A DNA stretch of 64,000 bases from Liquidambar formosana (Eukaryota > Streptophyta > Magnoliopsida > Saxifragales > Altingiaceae). A program made the position numbers and the translations under genes. The stretch lies in contig CM077822.1 of the NCBI GenBank assembly GCA_039720395.1, positions 19,975,674-20,039,673 on the forward strand, in the 5' to 3' direction. The notes below the pieces were generated by a model that worked only from the letters and a program-made list of their open reading frames with translations, had not been told where the DNA came from and did not search any database. Every line of letters starts with the position of its first letter. Position 1 is the stretch's first letter. Positions 45,771-54,870 of this stretch are shown piece by piece.

Positions 45771-48700
45771 TTGCCCTATGTTAGAGGGAGAGACGTGCTG
45801 GCTTGGATCCGCGATCAACAAGGGCACCTAGTCAGTGCTGATTCCGTCACTGAGTTGGATATGGCTGAAGAAAGAACTAGCAACCGGGGTTTCAACCTCG
45901 AGGCCGCTTTGAAAGCTATCATGGAAAAGCTTGATCACACTACCCAGGTATCCGAGACCGTACTCAAGTTAGCTCAAGACCTTCAACAGAAGAACTCTGA
46001 ACCTGAATCTAGGGCCCGTGCCACTGATAACAATCAAGGATCCAATGAGTTTGAATCCGCTGAGGAACCATTAGGAGAAGGGGGAGAACTACCCAAAACC
46101 AAGGAAGGGGAAACCAAAGCCACATCAAGGGAGAGCTCAACCGTCCTGGCAAACAAGGTCGAGGCCTTAGAACGAACTCTGAAGGGAATCCGCAGGTCTG
46201 ATGATATGGTGGACATCCGCACTTTGTCCTTGTTCCCAAAGGCTCGCATCCCGTTACAATTCAAGATGCCGGAGTTGGAAAAGTTCGATGGGATTGGCTG
46301 TCCTAAAACCCACCTCAAGATGTATGTGCGAGCTATGCACCCTCGAGGGGCGAACGATGAGTTATTGGCTCAAATGTTTCATGAGTCATTAGCGAGTTCC
46401 GCCTTGAAATGGTTTTTGTCATTAGAGGAGAATAGAACCAAGACCTGGGAAGATGTGTGCAATGCATTCACGGACCATTACAAGTATAACACTGAAGTGG
46501 ATGTCACACGAAGGGACTTGGAAACCACTAAGCAAGGGGTTAACGAGACTTTCTCCGCCTTCATCACTAGGTGGAGACAAAAGGCTTCCAAGATGACAGA
46601 CAGACCGAATGAGAAGGAATAGATTCAGTTGGTGGTGAAGAACTTGCTGCCCGTATATCACAAGCATCTCTTTGCTCATTACTTTCCGAATTTCAAGGCT
46701 CTTGTTGGGGCTGGCACACAAGTTGAAGATGCAATCGCTGATGGAACAATCAAAACAGAGGAGATCCAAAGGAGTCGAAGGACAAACTTTGGAGGAAAAC
46801 CCAACGCTGAGGTCAATACCATTACGCAACCCACTCGCCCTTTCTCCCTAAATGACTCCACCTCACCTCGCCAATTCACCTCGCTATACATGCCACTCGA
46901 AAGAGTCTTTGAAAAGCTGAGAAGTCGTGATCTCCTGAAACCCCTCGACCCAAGGCCTCCACCAAACCCATTGCCCAAGAACTACAATGAAAATGAATAT
47001 TGCAAGTTCCACCAGCCAAAGGCCATCTAACCAACCATTGTTACCGCTTCCGCCATGAAATCCAAGATTTGCTCGACAAGCAGATCATTTCACCACCCAC
47101 CGCACCAAATCGCCCAAATGTCACTCGAAATCCCCTCCCCACTCACAATATGCCTCCTCCCAACAACATAAATGCCATCGACCTTGGCTCGTCCCAATCC
47201 CGTCAACCCATAAGGCAATACACGCCACTTCCCATGACCTTGACCCCGGTTTTCCACCAATGTTGTGATAAAGGGCTCATATTGCCATGCCATTCAAAGC
47301 TGAGGCCTTCGACTCCTCACCAATTCTGTTTGTACCATCAGGCGCCCGGACATGATACGGAGGACTGTGTTATACTGAAAAAGGTAGTTCAAGACCTTAT
47401 TGATCAAAAGGTTTTGGTATTGCCAAAGAAGTCCATGCAGCGACAATTAAAAGAAAGATTCGAGGCAGGAGATCCTAAAGTGGGTTTGTTGGGAGAGTCG
47501 TCCGGAAAGTTTGATTACTATGTACTCTACCCCGACCCCATCCCTAATGAGCCTATAATCCCCACGGGTTGGGATGAGTTACCAGAGGAAGTCCAAATGG
47601 AAGAGATCGACACCATCACATGGGATGACCTCATGGGTGATGTAGGTGAGATTGATGATATGTGGATGAGCGATGACGAAGTGGAGCACATAACTAGAGG
47701 GGGTCGCCATTTCAAGCCTCCGCACTTAGAATCTGACAACCCATTGGGGGACTTGGAAGGTAATCGCCACCTCGACCTGCAAGAAGAGGAGGATGAAGTG
47801 CTTAGGCAATTGAGAAAGACTAATGCCAACATCACCATATGGGGTTTGCTCATGGCCTCTTACAAGCATAGGCAGACAATCTTGAAGTTGCTCAACCAGA
47901 TACAGGTTCCCGTTGACACATCTCCAGAAAATTTGGTGAACTTGGTGAATCCAACCTCGAAGAACTCAACCATTGTGTTCTCAGAAGCAGACCTACCGAA
48001 AAGTGGACCTAGCCATTCACAAGCCATGTACATCACTGTCGACACCATGGGAAAGAGGGTTCCGACAGTCCTGATCGACAATGGTTCCGCTCTTAATGTG
48101 TGCCCTCTCAGAACTGCCACTGTTTTGGGGTTGGATCCAACAGACTTCATGCCATCTGGGCAAACAGTGAGAGCCTATGATAACACCTGTAGAGAGGTGA
48201 TTGGAGTGGTCATTTTGCCGCTGATTATGGGGCCTACAGAATTCAAAGTGGAGTTCCAAGTGCTAGATGTTCCGTCATGCTTCAATCTCTTGTTGGGAAG
48301 ACCATGGATTCATCCTGCAGGGGCTGTCCCTTCTTCATTGCACCAAAAAGTTAAGTTCCCTTATGAAGGGGCCATCGTCACACTTCAAGGTGATTATGAC
48401 TTAAAGTCGTCGGGGGTACCCATTTGCGAGATCAAGCCCGAGCCCGTGGGAGTACCATTGTCTGGGTTCGAGTATGTTCAATGCATAGAGAAAGAGCCGG
48501 AACAGAGAGAGTTGATACCTCTCGACTTTTGCCCTCATGGCAACCTATATGTGGGGAACATAATGAAGAAAATGAGTTTCTTCCCAGGCATGAGACTAGG
48601 ACGCCGTCAGCAAGGCATACCGGTATCCGTTCAGAGCCGCATTGTCACCTGTACCTTCGGATTGGGGTATGAGCCTTCCAAAAAGGACCATATAGAGATG

Positions 48701-49164
48701 TTGCAGAGAAGTAGAGAAAGGGTCAAAGCAAAAGCAGAAGGAAGGGTGCCAGATATCCGAATCTCGCCATACCGACCTACCTTGAATGGTTACTTTGTTA
48801 AGGAAGGGGAAGATTTCCTATTCTGTGGATTCCCCGAACCATCCATTGACAAAGCAACCAAGGCGAGAGTTCCGGGGTTTGAAATATTCTTCACTGAGTG
48901 GTATCCCATCACTGCTACAATGGTTGATGATGAAGCAATCAAGGATGACTATTGGGAAGAGAAGAGTGAGGACTGGGCAGAACAGATGGATTCGGAAGCC
49001 ATGGTTACAGTGTTTCAAGATATGGTTCTTGCTGTAGAGGAATCGGATCTCGAGTGTTCTTCAATTCACCATGCAGCCGTGCCGCTCCTTAATTGGTATC
49101 TTGAAGAGGGTACCATTGCAGAAGTTCTTGAGGGCGAGGATCTCGACTTACCTGATAGTAGTTT
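45771..49164 (+). pseudogene. gag-pro: gag-pro of B2
   Basis: The frame opens before 45771, and the first ATG is at 45861 (MAEERTSNRG). It holds a coiled-coil-like region, the capsid-like core (IPLQFKMPELEKFDGIGCPK; SALKWFLSLEENRTKTWEDV), CHHC knuckles (the first broken by the frameshift; the second FCLYHQAPGHDTEDC), and the aspartic protease site LIDNGSALN with its aspartate codon at 48077. A long C-terminal part with GRPWIHPAGAVPSSLHQKV and an acidic tail ends at the intron donor. Breaks: TAG at 46620-46622 and a one-base deletion near 47015. Confidence 0.9.
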
Positions 49165-49333
49165 GTAGGTTCCTTAGTAGCTTGTTTTAGCTTTCCTTTC
49201 AAATAAAGTGTGTCCGCCTAGCCCACCTTGTGGAGTTAGGAGTCGTTCCCTAGTTGTGGCACATGTGTTTTCTTTTCTTTGTTCTGTTTTGTTAGTTCAG
49301 TCAATAAAGTGTGTTTCTTTTCATTATTTGCAG
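49165..49333 (+). other. gag-pro/pol intron of B2
   Basis: The 169-bp intron has donor TTTGTAGGT and acceptor TTATTTGCAG. Unspliced RNA ends gag-pro at the TAG at 49166-49168; splicing joins pol in frame (phase 2). This could set the ratio of Gag to Pol. Confidence 0.68.
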
Positions 49334-52300
49334 TGTTTCCTTTCTCTCTTCTATGGATATCTATGGCATGGATATAGATCCTAGGAATGACGTCCCCCCG
49401 GAGCTCGTCGAGCAAAGGAAAAGGGGCGTTACCGAACCTAACATGGATGAATTGGAATCAATCAATCTAGGGACAAATGAATTGCCAAGGATAATTAAAA
49501 TTGGGATAACTCTCTCACCTGCTGAAAAAGAAAAGTTGATAATACTTCTAAAAGCCAATGTAGAAGCCTTCGCATGGTCTTATGAGGATATGCCTGGTAT
49601 TGATCCAGATATTGTGCAACATTACATCCCCACTAATCCCGCTAAAAAGCCTATAAAGCAAAAATTAAGAAGATTAAAACCAGAATGGGCTTTGAAAGTA
49701 AAAGAAGAGGTAACTAAACAATTAGATGCCGGGTTTCTCCAAGTTGTGGAGTACCCTGAGTGGCTGTCTAACATAGTGCATGTGCCTAAAAAAGATGGGA
49801 AAGTGCGAATGTGTGTTGATTTCCGTGACCTTAATGCTGCGAGCCCAAAGGATGATTTCCCTCTACCACATATCGATATATTGGTGGACAGCACGGCAGG
49901 CCATGCTCTTCTTTCCTTCATGGATGGGTTCTCTGGTTACAACCAGATAAAGATGGCGCCTCGAGACATGGAAAAGACGGCTTTTATCACGTAGTGGGGC
50001 ACGTAGTGCTACAAGGTAATGCCTTTTGGCTTGAGAAATGCTGGGGCCACTTACCAAAGAGCTGCTACGACCCTATTGCATGATATGATCCATAAAGAAG
50101 TAGAGGTATATGTGGACGACATGATAGTCAAATCTGCAGACCGGGAAGGACATTTCGCGGCATTGGAGAAGTTCCTAGAACGGGCAAAGAAGTACAACCT
50201 CCGACTGAATCCTCAGAAGTGCGCCTTCGGAGTCACCGCAGGAAAGCTGTTGGGTTTCATGATCACTCAGAGGGGAATTGAAGTTGATCCAGGGAAGATA
50301 AAAGCTATCACGGAGATGGAGCCACCGAGAACGGAAAAGCAGATCCGGGGTTTTCTGGGGAGAGTTCAATACATAAGTCGATTTATCGCCAATCTGACCA
50401 TGGTATGCGAGCCAATTTTCAAGCTGCTTAAGAAGGGCGTTTCCAAGGAATGGAATGAGGATTGTCAAGAAGCCTTTGAGACCATTAAAAGGTATCTGAG
50501 TAACCCCCCAATCTTGGTTCCCCCGCGGCAAGGTGAACCATTACTGTTATATTTAACGGTTACTGAAACCGCGATGGGAGCCATGTTAGCTCAATACCTT
50601 GAAGGGTCGGAAAAGGAAAATGCCATCTACTACTTGAGCAAGAAAATGACAGATTATGAAGTAAAGTACAATGCGCTAGAAAAGGCTTGCGTAGCATTGG
50701 TATGGGCTACCCAGAAACTCCGTCATTACATGATGTCTTTCGAAGTCCTGTTGATAAGTCGATTGGATCCTTTGAAGTATTTGCTGGAAAAACCAGTCCT
50801 ATCGTACAGGACCGCTCGTTGGTCGCTTCTCCTCAATGAGTTCGACATAAAGTACCTGGCGCAGAAGTCCGTTAAAGGAAGTGTCATTGCAGACCATTTG
50901 GCAAGCTGCCCTGTGGCGTCATCAACCCAATTCAATGATGAGTTCCCCGACGAAGATATCCTGGAAATCAAGAAGAAGGTTTGGAAAGTCTACTTCGACG
51001 GAGCTGCAAACAGAAGAGGTTATGGCATAGGAGTGCTACTAGTCTCACCTGAGGAAGCCTTCACGCCTTTAGCAGTCAAATTGGGGTTCGAAGCCACCAA
51101 CAACATAGCAGAGTATGAGACCTGCATCCTAGCATTGGAAGCTGCGTTAGAATTGGGGATAAAAGAACTAGAGGTGTTCGGAGATTCAGCATTGATCATC
51201 TGTCAGATAAAAGGGGAGTGGAAGACTCGCGATGAGAAGCTGTTGCCCTATCATGCCTATTTGGAAGCACTGACCAAAGACTTCGCGGAGATCGAGTTCA
51301 ATTACTTGTCGAGAAACAAGAATCAGTTCGCTGATGCCTTAGCGACTCTAGCTTCAATGGTGGAGATACCAGAAGGAGGAAGCGTGAAACCACTCGTGAT
51401 CGAATGCAGAGAGAAACCTGTTTATTGCTGTTCCATTCGAGAAGGAGAGGTAACAGATGACCACCCTTGGTTTTATGACATAAGAAGGCTCATTGAGGAA
51501 AGAGAATATCCGGAAGAAGCATCTCGCATGGATAGGCGAACACTGAGAAGATTGGCAAGCCATTATGTGGTATGCGGAGGAAAACTGTATCGGAGATCTT
51601 ACAACGGAATCCACTTGCTGTGTGTCACGGAGGAAGAAGCCAGGAAACTCATCGAAGAAATCCATGAAGGAGTGGGAGCTCCGCATATGAATGGATACAT
51701 GTTGGCTAAGAAGATCATGAGACTAGGGTATTACTGGTCTACAATGAAAAGGGATTGTTATGCCCACGTCAAGAAGTGCCACAAATGTCAGCTCTTCGCC
51801 AACGGACAACACTTGCCCTCCATGCCTTTAACAAGCATGTCAACTCCGTGGCCGTTTGCAGTATGGGAAATAGATATCATCGGACAGATTAAGCCGAAGG
51901 CATCCAATGGTCATGAATACATTTTGGTAGCCATCGATTACTTTACCAAATGGGTGGAAGCAGCTTCCTTCAAAGTTTTGAATGCTAAAAAGGTGGCGCA
52001 GTTCATACAGCTCAACATTATCTACCGATATGGGGTACCGCACGAGGTCATTTCAGATAACGGTCAGCATTTCCAGAGGGAGGCCAAAGAACTCTTGCAG
52101 AAGTACAAGATCGTTCATCACTTGTCATCCCCGTATCGTCCACAGACAAACGGCGCCGTGGAAGCCGCCAACAAAAACATCAAGAAGATATTACAGAAAA
52201 CGACTGACACGTACACTGATTGGCATGAGAAACTACCATTGGCATTATGGGGGTATAGAACGTTAGTCAGATCGTCAACAGGGGCTACGCCGTACGCGCT

Positions 52301-52712
52301 AGTGTATGGGATGGAGGCTGTTTTGCCAGTGGAGTTGGAAGTTCCTTCGTTAAGAGTTGCTGTGGAAAGTCAGCTGGCAGAGGTGGACTGGATCAAAAGT
52401 CGTTATGATGAGTTAGCATTGCTAGATGAAAGGCGATTGAGGGCTCTCTACCATGTGCAAAGGTACCAGAGAAGAGTCGCAAGGGTGTTCAACAAACATG
52501 TCAAAGACAGAGGCTTGAAGAAAGGGGATTTAGTGTTGAAAGAGATCCGAGCTCCAATTTTCGATCCACGAGGAAAGTTCAAACCAAGTTGGGGAGGACC
52601 GTACGTCATCAAGGAGATATTGCCAGCAGGGGCTGTTCGACTTATGGATTTGGATGGGATTGAGTTCGCTCGTCCTACCAATTTGGATCAATTAAAGAAG
52701 TATTACGTATAA
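49334..52712 (+). pseudogene. pol: pol of B2: RT, RNase H, second RNase H, integrase
   Basis: Order: RT with VHVPKKDGKVRMCVDFRDLN and YVDD at 50109-50120; RT-linked RNase H (LLLYLTVTETAMGAMLAQYL, YYLSKKMTDYEVKYNALEKA); a second, archaeal-type RNase H starting KVYFDGAANRRGYGIG with FGDSALIICQIKG; integrase with HEGVGAPH/KKCHKCQ, WEIDIIG, SDNGQHF and AVEAANKN, ending QLKKYYV. The dual RNase H is diagnostic of the Tat clade. Two TAG codons at 49993-49995 and 50005-50007, in what should be TQWGTYCYK, are the only breaks; the 897 codons from 50019 are open. Confidence 0.92.
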
Positions 52713-53080
52713 GGCCTGCTAGGTTGAAAACCTGTGAAGGCGGCCTAGGCAAAAGTTAAGGCATGAGAACTACGTAGGACCTGATTCCCCACAAGAAAAA
52801 AAAGAGAAGAAAAAAAAGAAAAAAAAAGAAAAAAGAAAAAAAAAGAAGAAGAAGAAAAAAGAAAAAGAAGAAAAAAAAAAAAAAGAGAAAACGGGGATAC
52901 ATAGGCAGCCCATAAAGTTACATTGGGTGCGGTCCAATCAACACAATCAAAAAAAAAAAAAAATCTCGAAAGTAGATTATTATTGGCAATTCATTTGAAA
53001 TTAATTGTTTGACATAACAATTTATTGATGTTAAGTAAAAGAACTATCGACATGCCATAAAAATTCTATTCTTTGAGTCT
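52713..53080. other. Convergent spacer between pol and antisense gene (B2)
   Basis: It contains a conserved block after the pol stop (GGTTGAAAACCTGTGAAGGC, GGCCTAGGCAAAAG, GAACTACGTAGGACCTGATT), a ~100-bp A/G-only tract at about 52792-52892, and a second conserved block (ATACATAGGCAGCCCATAAA). The same order is seen in A1 and D. Confidence 0.6.
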
Positions 53081-54379
53081 TTAAGTCCTCTTGAGTTTCT
53101 TCAGAGTTGTCTTGTTTGTCTTCTGTCTTTCTCTCTCGAGTCTTCTTTTCTTTCGTAAGTCATGGTCGTGTGCTGCCTCTACTGCCTCAAGAATGTCTTC
53201 TCTGCAAAGCCCAAGTCTCGTGTCCTTGATAAGGTCATAAATTCTTTCTCGGCGAGAAGCCTCCCTTTCGCCTAAATCATCCTTCAACCATTGCTTATAT
53301 TCTCCACTCATCTCGAAAGGTCCTTCAATGTTGGCAATTCGAGTCAATTTCAGGTCTGTAGGCCAGCGAGTCCTCGCCCACTTGATTATAGCAAGACCCA
53401 CAGGTTCCACAGAGCAACAAGGTCCTGTTAAGGACGGTATGGTTTGCATGGCGCCCATCTGGCGAAGAATTCTCGAAGCCCAATAGAAGGAAGTTGACCT
53501 CAGTCCTATGAGTTTGACAAAAGCACACCCCAAGTTTCGAAAAAGTACCCGCTCTTTACACCCCCATGTGAAGACGTACCATTTGATGTTCCGCCATGAC
53601 AGCGTTTGGAAATAACCCAACCAATCTTTTAAAGAGAATGGCCCTGGGAGTTCAACTCGGCGCAGACAGAAGTGCCGGGGCTTGTATGGAGTGATAGTGG
53701 TGGGAGATAGAAAGTTCAAGCGCTCGAGCAGCCACATTTGCAGTAAAAAGGGGCTACCTTCTAAAGGCGCTTTGGGGTTGCCATGAACCTTGTCTAAACC
53801 ATTCAAGGTTTCAGCTAATACCAGGGGAATGATGTTATGTCGCTTGAGAAGAGGGGTAATCAACTCACATATTTGAACAGGGGCTTGAAGAGTGCCGATG
53901 GAGATGAGGAAGCGACCAATTAAACAGAAAGTGAGTGCACGCTGAATTTGAGGGGTAAAAGTCAGAGTACCTTCGCTATCATGAGCCAAGAATGAGGTTG
54001 CTAACTTCATCAAGTCCACCGTATGGTCCTTTACAAAGATCGTTGCGTCCCTTTGAGGAATGCCAAGAAGATCCGAGAAGGAAGCGAGGTAATCCGAGCG
54101 AGGTGTAGGAAGGATGAATGGCCCTGCGGGTAAAACTCCAAATAAAGCACAGAATTCTTCCATGGTTGGACATAACTCTTCATAATTAAATCGAAAGACA
54201 TGGATTTGAGGATCCCAGAAATATGTAGCAGTAGTAAGAAGGGTCGTCTTGAGCTTCATGTGCCTTATAGAGAGCAACGGTTCCAAGCCAAAGCGCCTAA
54301 ACTCAGTTTTGTCTTTGGCAGGCATGACTGCCAAAAACCCTCTTAAGAACTCATCCAAGGCTTCTATAATTATTGTCAA
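53081..54379 (-). CDS. Antisense DUF7745-like protein, intact (B2)
   Basis: The uninterrupted 432-codon frame starts MTIIIEALDEFLRGFLAVMP. It has FWDPQIHVFRF at residues 54-64, then ELCPTMEEFCALFGV, and further FCLIGRFLIS, LAETLNGLDKVHG, LLQMWLLERLNFLSPTTITP and RSTSFYWASRILRQMGAMQTIP. The basic C-terminus (KKRRLERERQ...LKKLKR) suggests nuclear localisation. It shows no enzyme motif. It is the homologue of 10157-11443 and 1803-3068 and stays open although gag-pro and pol of the same element are broken. The promoter has TATAAAA at 54422-54416 and the palindromic module 88 bp above it. An alternative start is the ATG of an in-frame relative position (EALDEF), five codons in, only if a non-ATG start were used; the listed ATG is the simplest. 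Confidence 0.85.
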   Translation of the reverse strand: MTIIIEALDEFLRGFLAVMPAKDKTEFRRFGLEPLLSIRHMKLKTTLLTTATYFWDPQIHVFRFNYEELCPTMEEFCALFGVLPAGPFILPTPRSDYLASFSDLLGIPQRDATIFVKDHTVDLMKLATSFLAHDSEGTLTFTPQIQRALTFCLIGRFLISIGTLQAPVQICELITPLLKRHNIIPLVLAETLNGLDKVHGNPKAPLEGSPFLLQMWLLERLNFLSPTTITPYKPRHFCLRRVELPGPFSLKDWLGYFQTLSWRNIKWYVFTWGCKERVLFRNLGCAFVKLIGLRSTSFYWASRILRQMGAMQTIPSLTGPCCSVEPVGLAIIKWARTRWPTDLKLTRIANIEGPFEMSGEYKQWLKDDLGEREASRRERIYDLIKDTRLGLCREDILEAVEAAHDHDLRKKRRLERERQKTNKTTLKKLKRT

Positions 54380-54509
54380 TGAAAATAGGTGAGTTAGAAG
54401 ACTCCCCTCATGTGTTTTTATAGGAAAAGGGTCACAAATTCGAGTCCTAAAGGAAGTAGAACCGTCAAAATCGCAAAATTCCTGAAAAATCGCGAAAAAG
54501 CACGTCGAC

Positions 54510-54589
54510 CTCGGGTAACCGTCCGGGGCTGGACAGTCAGCCGTCTAGGCCCAGACGGCTAACCGTCCGGGGCCAGACGGTCACCCGAG
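54510..54589 (-). promoter_or_regulatory. Palindromic promoter module, B type, three units (antisense DUF7745 promoter)
   Basis: 80 bp with units ACCGTCC/GGACAGT, GCCGTCT/AGACGGC and ACCGTCC/AGACGGT inside CTCGGGTAACC and GGTCACCCGAG. It lies 88 bp from the TATA box. It matches the B1 LTR module at all but a few positions. Confidence 0.78.
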
Positions 54590-54870
54590 GCCTCCGCCTT
54601 GTTTTGCCTTGTTTCGCCCGGTTTTGCCTATTTTCGCGTTCGGATGGCCTTTTTAGGCCATTTTCACTCCTATGAACTCACATTGACTCAAATTTTCTTG
54701 AGAAAGGCACCATAACATCATCATGATAAATTCAAACAAGCACAACAAGTATCCATACTAAGGGATAAAAAGTTTGGTTTTAGGTGGCAAGTACAAAACA
54801 CAAGCATGAAATGCAAAAAGATAGCCATTGTCTCATTAATTCTACAAGCCCAACAAGAAAGTAAATGAAC

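Noticed and set aside
46620..46622. Programmed readthrough of the gag TAG in B2
   Set aside because: A0 and D have no stop at this place and B2 has other random breaks, so simple decay is more likely.
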